The notes under the pieces: model-generated
What the model was told of the DNA's origin: nothing
Database searches by the model: none
The model's input: the letters and a program-made list of their open reading frames with translations, nothing else
DNA from: Gynurincola endophyticus
Lineage (GTDB): Bacteria > Bacteroidota > Bacteroidia > Chitinophagales > Chitinophagaceae
NCBI RefSeq assembly: GCF_003991195.1
Contig: NZ_RCWL01000009.1
Location: 1 to 64,000 of the forward strand
Length of the DNA: 64,000 nucleotides
Direction of reading: 5' to 3'
Program-made: the position numbers and the translations under genes
Shown here: positions 51,301 to 59,837 of the stretch, piece after piece
Numbering within the stretch: the stretch's first letter is position 1
Layout of the letters: every line of letters starts with the position of its first letter

Positions 51301-52056
51301 CAGAAAACTATTTTGCCTCCGGAAGATTTCCTGAGCGTTATTTCAGAACTAGAAAACAAAATTGTACTATGTGATGTAACCGGACTTCCCAAGGGTGTAA
51401 TGTTTAATTCTATACGTACAGCATGTCTTAAAAATAAATCCTTTTTTATTTCACTTACTGCTCCAGAATTTGAATATCCTCTTGATGAAGATGTCGATAA
51501 GTTTCTAAAAGCTAGTTCTGACAGTGATTCATCTCTGTTACTTCAGCAAATGTCCTCCATTCAGAAAGGAGAAACGGGGCCTTATTCTCTCATAAATCTA
51601 TTGCCAAACTATACAAATATTTCTGAGCCCAGGGTGTTGCTTGCTTTTGCTTCTGCTAAGCATGAAAGACTTTACACACTTCTTGACGAGCGTGATTATG
51701 AACAAATAAGTGTTTTGGTAACGAATGGAGAATCACCTAGAGAGAAATTAGCACGGACCTCTGCAGAATTTTCCTTACGGAAGTTTAATTCAGCAGTTAT
51801 CCATTATCTTGATGAGAATAATTTATCTGACATTTTGGAGCAAATGTCAAAAGACTATTATACTTATTTTATAAAAAATAACTTTCCCTTTGAACTGGGT
51901 CTTACAGGGAATAAAGTTGAAACTGTTGCTGCAGCAATATTTTCTTCTGTTTTTAAAGTCTCCCAATGCTGGTATGTGAAACCAGAAAAGTGGGATACCG
52001 AGAAATTTTCTAAAGGTTCCAGCGATTTTAGTATTATCCAAATCAGAATTAAATAA
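48355..52056 (+). CDS. Zinc-ribbon / protein-kinase / P-loop ATPase giant protein, predicted defence sensor
   Basis: The protein has 1233 residues from ATG 48355 (a TTG at 48340 would add five). Modules in order: a zinc ribbon (CxxC at 6-9 and 24-27); a Ser/Thr-kinase-like domain (loop ARGFYGATFIGE, Lys76 in VIK, HNDLHPGNI at 180-188, Asp213 in DLG), so all key catalytic residues are kept; a P-loop ATPase with GMRGCGKT (350-357) and YFLLDDVS (Asp531-Asp532); a long helical part (570-880); a Rossmann-like region from about 925 (DIAIIGLGFEDATLNSAKEI, KIVLCDVTGLPKG); and an end with LGLTGNKVETVAAAIF, which reminds me of CARF-like nucleotide sensors. I do not know a named family for the whole. 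It sits 100 bases after dcm and 51 before the GHKL gene. Confidence 0.75.
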   Translation: MEKYSCFKCPAANDYSLKALTDACPVCSLPYGFPLEYYPLEIGGIEIIKPLARGFYGATFIGEQSFFGSKVKKVIKIIPVELYKIQKKDFREECKSHFDLSQNSDHIVKLDPNIYHDNIPIKFSNREIINCHVVGLEYLEGVTLKEYIQQDTHVPPRTIAQIAIDLITLLQELRINETYHNDLHPGNIIIESLSDSRKRFNEIDENIKVVAIDLGSLNQKTKSNDDSDRTGDLHWIGQCLNLLSRKITDKLDKYTPKDWRLAFLLEEKADFLKPEILHQRPITYKDLINQIRDTYHQHTNPWQQELVLKSFDDAVNAQSLSPWHVSSLFVDKDNAWAKKISVKGPQVITGMRGCGKTMLLRALEFHARLMPQNGDEKDSPNNVIERLMSSSERYIGLYISCVKLLDFNALKGSEYKEIFEPYSKLLIGFAIQAIHSIRHLKDLKPDVVRNDYHLSIASTLAYLINQGEELTQITSDYDLENKLKKYLNSLSDGQDIHKINIHPKIAFPQLAESIKKSSEVFAQSHIYFLLDDVSTRYLNDNNIIKLISELLFQDETCAFKFTTEAQTLEMVIMAPGSTSQAKIGRDYSIFDLGEEVNRIIHEDHHEGQKFVEDILLKRAKYFPLHPQNLTPSQILGDETLISIAENIVKEEKASQKKELYHGISALTAVCVGDLGDVITLYELILKRSSSPAFRGYPIDPKIQNSCYLQLCNSRLYDLNRRDTRYLDFVESFADASHHLLIQSAIRRSKNKSDRLRQYTSIFINITHGDKDEQYKQVRKLIDAGIFNLQGGPEASRTNRQGLKPQQQFKLVFRKLYGVSKHIGLSSSDRFELSGKPLEEWLNNPKNGKNILIKNLNPIPEDQLSKLLEQTELKEAVSSGKHESRKQQLLPFHEEEQSHIVDENIDDFNFIHEKLPSIAKIQRNDFNNLQIDIAIIGLGFEDATLNSAKEICKLNPKKVIFIRFEEVGHSEEILKEFDALESQQKTILPPEDFLSVISELENKIVLCDVTGLPKGVMFNSIRTACLKNKSFFISLTAPEFEYPLDEDVDKFLKASSDSDSSLLLQQMSSIQKGETGPYSLINLLPNYTNISEPRVLLAFASAKHERLYTLLDERDYEQISVLVTNGESPREKLARTSAEFSLRKFNSAVIHYLDENNLSDILEQMSKDYYTYFIKNNFPFELGLTGNKVETVAAAIFSSVFKVSQCWYVKPEKWDTEKFSKGSSDFSIIQIRIK

Positions 52057-52107
52057 TAGGTCCGTTACCCATCACCAAATTAATCACTGGATTTTGAAAC
52101 TATTTTT

Positions 52108-53970
52108 ATGAACAATACCTTAACTCTTAAATTCGACCCTAATACAATAGAACACTTAGGTATATCACTATATTCAAAGCTACCTAGTGTCCTATCCGAG
52201 CTCGTTTCAAATTCCTGGGATGCCGATGCAGATAAAATAAGCATACATTTCTATGACCGGGATGGTAAGAAAGAGATTGTGTATAAGGATGATGGTGTGG
52301 GCATGAGCTTTGACGAATTAAACGATAAGTTTCTATTAATTGGTCGTAACAGAAGAAAAGATCCCCAAGAGAGAATAACACAGAAAAGTCGACCTGTTAT
52401 AGGTAAAAAAGGGTTAGGAAAGCTATCAGTATTTGGAATATGCGATGTTATTGAAATCGAATCAGTTCAAAATGGGAAAAGAAATTACTTCCAGATGAAA
52501 CTGATGGATATCAAATCAAGCAATGGTTCATACAATCCAACCTTATTATGCCCTAAGGATTCTCAGACTGATAAAGCAAATGGAACTACATTACACTTAA
52601 AATCAATAAGGAGAAAATCAGGGTTTGACTTGACAGATCTGGCAATAAGTTTGTCAAAGAAGTTCTTAATTTTTGATATCTTAAAACTTGAAATGAGCTT
52701 AAATGATGGCGAATTAACTATAGTAACTAACGAGTTAAAGTTTGCCTCTTTTGAGGAGCAATTCAGATGGCCTTTTCCTAATGAATTAGATGCAGAGTAT
52801 GAGAACCATCTTAACGTAAAAGGCTTTGTAATTACAACTTTGACACCAATTAAAGACACTGAGATGTCTGGTATTTATTTGGTATCGCGGGGGAAAATTG
52901 TTAATACAGCAAGCTTTTACGGATTGAGAGATAATGATCAGTTCCATTCATATGTAACTGGATATTTAGAAGTCGACTTTATTGATGATTTTGATGAAGA
53001 TGTAATATCTACTGACAGGCATTCTCTGAATTGGGAGAATGATAAGACCAAAGAATTGCAAGTATACCTTCAAAATGTAATACGCAAAATTGGAAATGAG
53101 TGGAAGAAAAAAAGAGCAGAAGTAAAAAAGGTTGATATAAAAACCGAAACAAATTTAGATATAGACGAATGGCAGATGAAACTCCCTACATATGAGCGGG
53201 ATTTAAGTGAAAGAATCATTCGTCCTATTCTTACCAATCCAAGATTAGAAACGGATAAATCCAGTGAGATAATCAAAAATGTTATTGATAAATTTGATAA
53301 TAGTACATTCAAAGAATATGCTGATAAAATATCTGGCATATCGAGTGAAGATCAATTACCGGAATTGTTACATTTAATTGAAGATTGGAAAGCCATAGAG
53401 TCTAAACAGTTTAGAGATATTTCCGTCTCAAGAGTTGAGGTTATAAAACAGTTTGAAGAATACCTTGATAATGACACGAAAGAAGTTCCTACATTACATA
53501 ATTTCCTGAAAAAGTTTTCTTGGTTATTAGATCCCAGAATTTTAGAGTTTAAAGATGAGGTTAGATATTCGCAGTTACTAAAAGAAACTTATCCTGATGA
53601 GCTTCTTGAAGAAAAAGATAGAAGAATAGATTTTCTCTGTAGTAATGCCTTGGGCGAAATACTATATGTTATAGAGATAAAACGGAGCAGTTACGAGGTG
53701 GACCTAAAGGCGATAGACCAAGCTTTTGCCTACAAATCATTTTTGGTGGAGAAATACGCATCACAAACTGGGTTTTCAAAAGTTGTTTGCTTCGTGGTAG
53801 GAGGCTCTAAATCTGGAGAAACTGTATTTAAAAATAGAGAAATTAACTATTATAATGCAGGTGATGTATTTGTGAAAACATACGTTGAACTATTAGAACA
53901 ATCTAAGGAATATCATAAAGAATTTATTGATGCTTATGATTCTCATACTTTAAGTGGCAAGAAAAAGTAG
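52108..53970 (+). CDS. GHKL ATPase (MutL/MORC-like) with C-terminal PD-(D/E)XK nuclease
   Basis: The 620-residue protein has an N-terminal Hsp90/MutL-type ATPase: Glu31 and Asn35 in ELVSNSWDADA, DDGVGM (61-66) and GKKGLGKLS (99-107). After a transducer-like middle and helical linker (350-480), the C-terminal part is a restriction-enzyme fold with RRIDFLCSNALGEILYVIEIKRSS (Asp508, Glu523, Lys525: Asp...Glu-x-Lys) and a following helix with AIDQAFAYKSFLVEKYA, resembling Shedu-type (DUF4263) nucleases. MutL/MORC-like ATPases linked to cytosine methylases and Vsr are known from comparative genomics of restriction systems. It is thus the best candidate for the cleaving subunit of this cluster. Activity is inferred. 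Confidence 0.85.
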   Translation: MNNTLTLKFDPNTIEHLGISLYSKLPSVLSELVSNSWDADADKISIHFYDRDGKKEIVYKDDGVGMSFDELNDKFLLIGRNRRKDPQERITQKSRPVIGKKGLGKLSVFGICDVIEIESVQNGKRNYFQMKLMDIKSSNGSYNPTLLCPKDSQTDKANGTTLHLKSIRRKSGFDLTDLAISLSKKFLIFDILKLEMSLNDGELTIVTNELKFASFEEQFRWPFPNELDAEYENHLNVKGFVITTLTPIKDTEMSGIYLVSRGKIVNTASFYGLRDNDQFHSYVTGYLEVDFIDDFDEDVISTDRHSLNWENDKTKELQVYLQNVIRKIGNEWKKKRAEVKKVDIKTETNLDIDEWQMKLPTYERDLSERIIRPILTNPRLETDKSSEIIKNVIDKFDNSTFKEYADKISGISSEDQLPELLHLIEDWKAIESKQFRDISVSRVEVIKQFEEYLDNDTKEVPTLHNFLKKFSWLLDPRILEFKDEVRYSQLLKETYPDELLEEKDRRIDFLCSNALGEILYVIEIKRSSYEVDLKAIDQAFAYKSFLVEKYASQTGFSKVVCFVVGGSKSGETVFKNREINYYNAGDVFVKTYVELLEQSKEYHKEFIDAYDSHTLSGKKK

Positions 53971-54080
53971 TTGTATCTGAGGAAAAAGTGGCTTCAACAT
54001 AAAATCTATTGGATTTATTTTTAACTTGGGGATAAAGAGACGAATCATATCTTTTCAAATAGAAATAATGTTTGAGAATA

Positions 54081-56093
54081 ATGGAAAAAAATTTATTATA
54101 CATACAAATTAATGAAAATACTCTAAATAAAGGTATTATTAAAGAAATTAAAAAATATTCAAGTGAAAATCCAAGGGATCAAATATACGTTATCAATGCT
54201 CCTTTAGGGGATAAAAAATATTCCTATTCATATCAAGAAAGCACAATTGTTATTTTATCTCCTAATCATAAATTATTATTTGTTGATTTAGAGGGAGATG
54301 ACGAAAGATTTAATGAGTTTTGTGATGATTTTTTGGAAGACCTAAGTTCAATATCTGATAAATATGATTATAAGAGGCATATTGGTAGACCCAGAGCATG
54401 GAAAGAAAATAATACTATTCAAATTTATAATTATGAATATGAATCTATTGAGCTCTTATTTGAGAATAATCGATTAAATTCTCCAGATCTAAAAAGAATT
54501 AGTGAATTAATAATATCTCTTTTAATTGGCAGTATAAATGATATCGCTAGAGTAGGTGCAGTCGTCCCTGAGACTTTGTTGGAAAAAGTCAAAAAGAATA
54601 TAATTCTTTTTGATGGTGAGCAAACTCGGTTTATTTACAAAGAATTTAATAAAAAGTCTGTTTCTATTCAAGGATTATCTGGAACAGGTAAGACTGAGTT
54701 GCTTTTGCATAAACTTAAAGAGATTTATACTTTAGATGATAAAAGTAAAATATTTTTCACCTGTCATAACATAACACTTTCAAACAATTTAAGAGAACGC
54801 GTTCCTCATTTTTTTAACTTCATGAGAGTAGAAAAACAAATCGAATGGAATAAAAGATTGTGGGTTTCCCATGCGTGGGGATCTAAAAACCAACCAGATT
54901 CAGGACTTTATAGTTATTTATGTAATTTTTATAATGTTCCTTTTCTTAGATATAATAATAGTATTCAGAATAATTACGAAACGATATTTACTCAGATATT
55001 AGAAGTGGTAAACTCAATTAAATCAACAGATTTTAAATTTGCATTTGATTATATTTTGATTGATGAAAGACAGGATTTTCCGAAGATTTTTTTTGAACTT
55101 TGTGAAAAAGTTGCAAGAAAGAAAGTGTATATAGCAGGAGATATATTTCAGGACATTTTTGAAAACACCGACGAAACTGAATTAGAAGTTGATATTGTTT
55201 TAAATAGATGTTACCGGACAGATCCAAGGACATTGATGTTTGCGCATGGAGTAGGACTGGGATTATTTGAAAAAAGAAAACTTAATTGGTTTTCGGATAA
55301 TTATTGGAACGCAATTGGATATGAGGTTGAGAGAAGACGTGATAGATTAATACGATTACATAGAGAACCAATCAGGAGATTTGAAAACTTGAGTACAGAA
55401 GATTTTGAAAGTGTTATTATACGTGGGTCGAATTATATAGATGATGTTATTAATATTATATCTGATCTTATAAAAGTTCATAAAGATTTAAAACCTGATG
55501 ATATTGCAATTATTATATTGGAGGAAAATAGGAAAAATATCTATGATTATATTGATAAATTAATTATTACTGTTGAGAAGAAATTAGGTTGGAGTGCGAA
55601 TAGAGTCTATGAGAATAAGAGTAAAGTCCCTGGGACGCTTTTCATATCGAACCATAATAATGTAAAGGGACTTGAGTTTCCATTTGTAATTTGTTTAACG
55701 GCTGCGATTAAAGACACATACAAATATCGAAATATTCTTTATACGATGCTAACAAGGTCTTTTATACAATCGTATTTGTTAGTTGATGATAAAAAAGGAG
55801 TTGATCAAAATAGAGAAGGGCTTGATATAATAAATAAACATTGCTACATTCAAACTATTGAACCTTCTTCGATGGAGAAAAAAGAAATTGTAAACAAATT
55901 AAAAAAGTTTATTCAAAATAGTGAAAATATTTCTTATGATGATTTTATTAAAAAAATATTTGATGAATTAAATGTGCCTAAATCTTATAGAACAAAGCTT
56001 ATTAATGCTTTATTAAATACTGATTTTGATAAATTTGACAAGGATAAAACTGTAAAGTTTATCAAGGCAAACATTGAATTTTATAGCTCATGA
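54081..56093 (+). CDS. UvrD/Rep-like SF1 helicase of a two-gene defence-like module
   Basis: The 670-residue protein has about 170 N-terminal residues of unknown type, then SF1A helicase motifs: QGLSGTGKTELL (198-205, motif I), DYILIDERQDF (Asp328, Glu329; motif II), AGDIFQDIF (motif III), NRCYRTDPRTLMFA (motif IV), SNHNNVKGLEFPFVICL (motif V) and YTMLTRSFIQSYLL (motif VI). I start it at ATG 54081 rather than at an in-frame TTG at 54072. It is much more AT-rich than the dcm cluster, and 110 bases separate them, so it was perhaps acquired separately. Its stop overlaps the start of the next gene (ATGA), which marks the two as a unit. Confidence 0.88.
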   Translation: MEKNLLYIQINENTLNKGIIKEIKKYSSENPRDQIYVINAPLGDKKYSYSYQESTIVILSPNHKLLFVDLEGDDERFNEFCDDFLEDLSSISDKYDYKRHIGRPRAWKENNTIQIYNYEYESIELLFENNRLNSPDLKRISELIISLLIGSINDIARVGAVVPETLLEKVKKNIILFDGEQTRFIYKEFNKKSVSIQGLSGTGKTELLLHKLKEIYTLDDKSKIFFTCHNITLSNNLRERVPHFFNFMRVEKQIEWNKRLWVSHAWGSKNQPDSGLYSYLCNFYNVPFLRYNNSIQNNYETIFTQILEVVNSIKSTDFKFAFDYILIDERQDFPKIFFELCEKVARKKVYIAGDIFQDIFENTDETELEVDIVLNRCYRTDPRTLMFAHGVGLGLFEKRKLNWFSDNYWNAIGYEVERRRDRLIRLHREPIRRFENLSTEDFESVIIRGSNYIDDVINIISDLIKVHKDLKPDDIAIIILEENRKNIYDYIDKLIITVEKKLGWSANRVYENKSKVPGTLFISNHNNVKGLEFPFVICLTAAIKDTYKYRNILYTMLTRSFIQSYLLVDDKKGVDQNREGLDIINKHCYIQTIEPSSMEKKEIVNKLKKFIQNSENISYDDFIKKIFDELNVPKSYRTKLINALLNTDFDKFDKDKTVKFIKANIEFYSS

Positions 56094-56776
56094 AGACTTT
56101 ATTTCAAATAGAGATAAATTTAGCTTCGAAAAAAGTTTTTTTTCCAGAAGAACGTATTAAAAATAAATATAAGATTTTGGAAATACTTTTGGAAGCATGC
56201 AGATATATTATTTACAGTGAGAAAGAAAAAAAAGTGCGAGGAAGTTGTAAAATGATATTGAACACTGATAAAATGAAAAGAATATTCTTTATAAGTGAAT
56301 ATAAGATGTATTCAATCGTTTTTCCATTTAATATTCATTATGATGGTAGAGAGACGATTATCAGTTATAAAAATATTATCGATATTGATTCACGAGTAAT
56401 TACCACTTTATTAAGTATTATAAAATCTCCAGTTGCTTATAGTGAAAATTGCCTAGATTTTATCGATCCGGTTTTAGAATCAGAGGAAGATGGTAAAATA
56501 AATTACTGGCCAATATTAAGAGATTTAATTTTTATAGAAGAAGGTTACTTGAGATATGATAGGGATCTAAAAGGATATCAAGAGGCACTTGAAAATGAGC
56601 AGCAACATAGACATCCTTTGAATCATATTGATATTTTTTATACTAATCAAGCAACATTTAAACTTGGACTTGAACAGGAATGTTTGGAGGTTGATTTTAT
56701 TGATACGTTAGATTCTAATACAAACTGCAAATATTTAAAATCGGTCAGTTCGGCTAAGAAATCCCCCAAAAAATGA
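56090..56776 (+). CDS. Unknown partner protein of the SF1 helicase
   Basis: I do not recognise the family. The 228-residue protein has a mixed alpha/beta look, no signal peptide or membrane segment, an Asp/Glu/Tyr-rich middle (CLDFIDPVLESEEDGKINYWPILRDLIFIEEGYLRYDRD) and a C-terminal block QQHRHPLNHIDIFYTNQATFKLGLEQ whose His-Pro-x3-Ile-Asp pattern looks like a conserved functional site. It starts in the stop codon of the helicase gene (ATGA overlap), is equally AT-rich, and is the last gene of the island before acnB. A role as effector or substrate-recognition partner of the helicase is inference from coupling. Confidence 0.65.
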   Translation: MKTLFQIEINLASKKVFFPEERIKNKYKILEILLEACRYIIYSEKEKKVRGSCKMILNTDKMKRIFFISEYKMYSIVFPFNIHYDGRETIISYKNIIDIDSRVITTLLSIIKSPVAYSENCLDFIDPVLESEEDGKINYWPILRDLIFIEEGYLRYDRDLKGYQEALENEQQHRHPLNHIDIFYTNQATFKLGLEQECLEVDFIDTLDSNTNCKYLKSVSSAKKSPKK

Positions 56777-56929
56777 ATAATAGTGTTTTTTAAGAGTTAG
56801 TGGGTTAAGAAAATATAAAGTATAATAAATGTTATAATATGTTGAATGAAATTTTAATATCATAATTTTCATGTACATTTTCTCTGATATTATCTCATTC
56901 CCCCCCTTCCCACTATTAAATATATTTCG

Positions 56930-56937
56930 TAATTTTG
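56930..56937 (+). promoter_or_regulatory. acnB promoter, -7 element
   Basis: TAATTTTG is an exact match to TAnnTTTG and lies 47 bases before the acnB ATG at 56985. A clear TTTG is missing 19 bases upstream, where TTCC stands. Confidence 0.6.
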
Positions 56938-56984
56938 CGTTCTAAGAATAACTAATAATCCCTTCTAGAACAAAAGGTTAATTT

Positions 56985-59783
56985 ATGACCAGATACAATG
57001 ATTATCTTAAGCAGATTGTAGATAGAGAAGCACAGGGACTACACGCCCTACCCATCGATGACGCAGAACTGATGTACGAAGTAATAGAACAGATCAAAGA
57101 TGAAACCCATGAACACCGTAACGATTCACTTAATTTCTTCATTTATAACGTTTTACCGGGAACTACGAGCGCTGCCCGCGTAAAAGCTAAGTTCCTGAAA
57201 GATATTATTCTCGGCGATGCCAACGTACCTGAAATCTCTACAGACTTCGCCTTCGAACAACTTTCACACATGAAAGGCGGCCCGTCCATCGAAGTACTGC
57301 TGGATATCGCCCTGGGTGAAGATGCTCTCCTCGCTAAAAAAGCGGCAGAAGTACTCAAAACACAGGTTTTCCTCTACGACGCAGATACCGATCGTCTGGC
57401 AGAAGCCTTTAAAAATGGTAGCGCCATCGCGAAAGAAATTCTCGAAAGCTACGCCAACGCTGAATTCTATACCAAATTACCCGATATTCCTGAAGTAATT
57501 GAACTGGTAACTTTTGTTGCCGGTATCGGTGATATATCCACAGACTTACTGTCTCCCGGTAGTGACGCACACTCCCGCTCTGACCGTGAACTGCACGGAC
57601 AATGTATGTTCGAGCACAACAAAGAACAACAAAAACAATTACGTGCGCTGAAAGAACAAAATCCCGACAAAACCGTCATGCTGGTAGCTGAAAAAGGTAC
57701 CATGGGAGTAGGTTCTTCAAGAATGTCCGGCGTAAATAACGTGGCACTCTGGATTGGTAAACCTGCCAGCCCTTATGTTCCATTTGTAAATATCGCTCCG
57801 GTAGTAGCAGGAACCAACGGTATCTCTCCGATTTTCCTGACCACCGTTGGCGTAACCGGCGGTATCGGTATCGACCTGAAAAACTGGGTGAAAAAGTTAG
57901 ATGAAAACGGTAAACTGATCGTTGATGCAGACGGACAACCAGTTTTGGAACAAGCGTATTCTGTTGATACAGGTACATTCCTTACTATTAATACAAAAAC
58001 CAAAAAACTCTATAAAGACGGACAAGAAGTGATGGACGTCAGCTCAGCTTTTACTCCTCAGAAAATCGAGTTCATGAAAGCCGGTGGCTCCTACTCCATC
58101 GAGTTTGGTAAAAAACTGCAAACCTTCGCCGCCACTACCTTAGGTATCACCGCGCCGAAAGTATTTGCGCCTTCTAAAGAAATTTCTATTGAAGGACAAG
58201 GCCTCACCGCCGTTGAAAAAATATTCAATAAAAACGCTGTAGGAACTTCAGGCGCTACCCTGCACGCCGGTTCTTATGTTCGCGTAAAAGTAAATATCGT
58301 AGGTTCTCAGGACACCACCGGGTTAATGACCGCTCAGGAACTGGAAGCAATGGCTGCTACTGTCATTTCTCCGATCGTAGATGCAGGTTATCAATCAGGT
58401 TGCCACACCGCCTCTGTTTGGGATAGTAAATCTCAACAGAATATCCCGAGACTGATGAAGTTCATGAATGACTTTGGTCTGATCACAGCCAGAGACCCTA
58501 AAGGGGAATATCATTCAATGACTGACGTCATCCACAAAGTACTGAATGACCTTACCATCGACGACTGGGCAATCATCATTGGTGGTGACTCACATACCAG
58601 AATGTCGAAAGGAGTAGCTTTTGGAGCAGATTCCGGTACCGTTGCACTGGCACTGGCTACAGGTGAAGCTTCTATGCCGATTCCTGAATCAGTAAAAGTA
58701 ACTTTCAAAGGTGCTATGCAACCTCACCTCGATTTCCGCGATGTGGTGCACGCAACCCAGTTACAGATGCTGAAAGCATTTAAAGGTGAAAACGTATTCC
58801 AGGGAAGAGTGATCGAAGTACATATCGGTACTTTATTGTCTGACCAGGCATTTACCTTCACTGACTGGACAGCCGAAATGAAAGCAAAAGCATCTATCTG
58901 TATTTCTCAGTCAGATACACTGGTGCAATCACTGGAAATCGCGAAAGAGCGTATCCAGATCATGATTGAAAAAGGTATGGACAATGAGAAACACGTATTG
59001 CAAGGGCTGATCAATAAAGCGGATAAACGTATTCAGGAAATTAAATCTGGTGAGAAATTACCTTTAGCACCTGATGAAAATGCTAAATACTACGCAGAAT
59101 TTGTAGTGGATCTCGATGCGATTGATGAACCAATGATCGCTGACCCTGACGTAAACAATGCTGACGCGTCAAAAAGATACACACACGATACCATTCGTGA
59201 CCTCACTTACTACGGTGGTGAGAAACATGTTGATTTAGGTTTTGTGGGATCTTGTATGGTGCACAAAGGTGATATCAAGATCGTTTCGAAAATGCTGAAA
59301 AACTTAGAAGAGCAATACGGTAAAGTGGAGTTCAAAGCTCCTTTAGTAGTGGCTGCTCCTACTTATAATATCATTGATGAACTGAAAGCGGAGGGGGACT
59401 GGGAAATTTTACAAAAGTATTCCGGTTTTGAGTTCGACGATGCTGCTCCTAAAATTGCTGCACGTACGGAATATGAGAAAATCTTATACCTGGAGCGTCC
59501 GGGTTGTAACCTGTGTATGGGTAACCAGGAAAAAGCCGCTAAAGGTGATACCGTAATGGCCACTTCTACCCGTCTCTTCCAGGGACGTGTAGTAAAAGAC
59601 TCTGATCGCAAGAAAGGAGAATCATTACTGGCATCTACTCCGGTGGTAGTTCTTTCTGCTATCTTAGGAAGAACACCTACTATCGAAGAATATAAAGTGG
59701 CTGTAAAAGGTATCGAGCTGACTCAGTTCGCACCGCCGGTGAAGAATATGAGCACCGCTCCTGCACATCAGGTTTCGTTCTAA
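56985..59783 (+). CDS. acnB: Aconitate hydratase B (2-methylisocitrate dehydratase)
   Basis: The 932-residue iron-sulfur enzyme of the citric acid cycle converts citrate to isocitrate through cis-aconitate. It has the AcnB order: an N-terminal HEAT-like domain (residues 1-160), a swivel domain (GTMGVGSSRMSGVNNVALW) and the catalytic domains. The cluster cysteines are in VGSCMVHKGD and ERPGCNLCMGNQ; YQSGCHTASVWDSK, IIIGGDSHTRMSKGVAFGADSG and TSTRLFQGR are further family marks. Length and motifs are normal. It is a core gene that closes the accessory region, with codon use and GC clearly different from the helicase module to its left. A strong terminator follows. Confidence 0.97.
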   Translation: MTRYNDYLKQIVDREAQGLHALPIDDAELMYEVIEQIKDETHEHRNDSLNFFIYNVLPGTTSAARVKAKFLKDIILGDANVPEISTDFAFEQLSHMKGGPSIEVLLDIALGEDALLAKKAAEVLKTQVFLYDADTDRLAEAFKNGSAIAKEILESYANAEFYTKLPDIPEVIELVTFVAGIGDISTDLLSPGSDAHSRSDRELHGQCMFEHNKEQQKQLRALKEQNPDKTVMLVAEKGTMGVGSSRMSGVNNVALWIGKPASPYVPFVNIAPVVAGTNGISPIFLTTVGVTGGIGIDLKNWVKKLDENGKLIVDADGQPVLEQAYSVDTGTFLTINTKTKKLYKDGQEVMDVSSAFTPQKIEFMKAGGSYSIEFGKKLQTFAATTLGITAPKVFAPSKEISIEGQGLTAVEKIFNKNAVGTSGATLHAGSYVRVKVNIVGSQDTTGLMTAQELEAMAATVISPIVDAGYQSGCHTASVWDSKSQQNIPRLMKFMNDFGLITARDPKGEYHSMTDVIHKVLNDLTIDDWAIIIGGDSHTRMSKGVAFGADSGTVALALATGEASMPIPESVKVTFKGAMQPHLDFRDVVHATQLQMLKAFKGENVFQGRVIEVHIGTLLSDQAFTFTDWTAEMKAKASICISQSDTLVQSLEIAKERIQIMIEKGMDNEKHVLQGLINKADKRIQEIKSGEKLPLAPDENAKYYAEFVVDLDAIDEPMIADPDVNNADASKRYTHDTIRDLTYYGGEKHVDLGFVGSCMVHKGDIKIVSKMLKNLEEQYGKVEFKAPLVVAAPTYNIIDELKAEGDWEILQKYSGFEFDDAAPKIAARTEYEKILYLERPGCNLCMGNQEKAAKGDTVMATSTRLFQGRVVKDSDRKKGESLLASTPVVVLSAILGRTPTIEEYKVAVKGIELTQFAPPVKNMSTAPAHQVSF

Positions 59784-59804
59784 GAATGTATTTTTATAAT
59801 AGTG

Positions 59805-59837
59805 AAAGGAGCTAACTAATCAGTTAGCTCCTTTTTT
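59805..59837 (+). terminator. Rho-independent terminator after acnB
   Basis: AAAGGAGCTAACT (59805-59817) pairs perfectly with AGTTAGCTCCTTT (59822-59834), four-base loop, then a T-run. It begins 21 bases after the stop codon. Confidence 0.93.

Noticed and set aside
37380-56984. Direct-repeat attachment sites at the island borders
   Set aside because: No matching repeat was found by eye between the two border regions.
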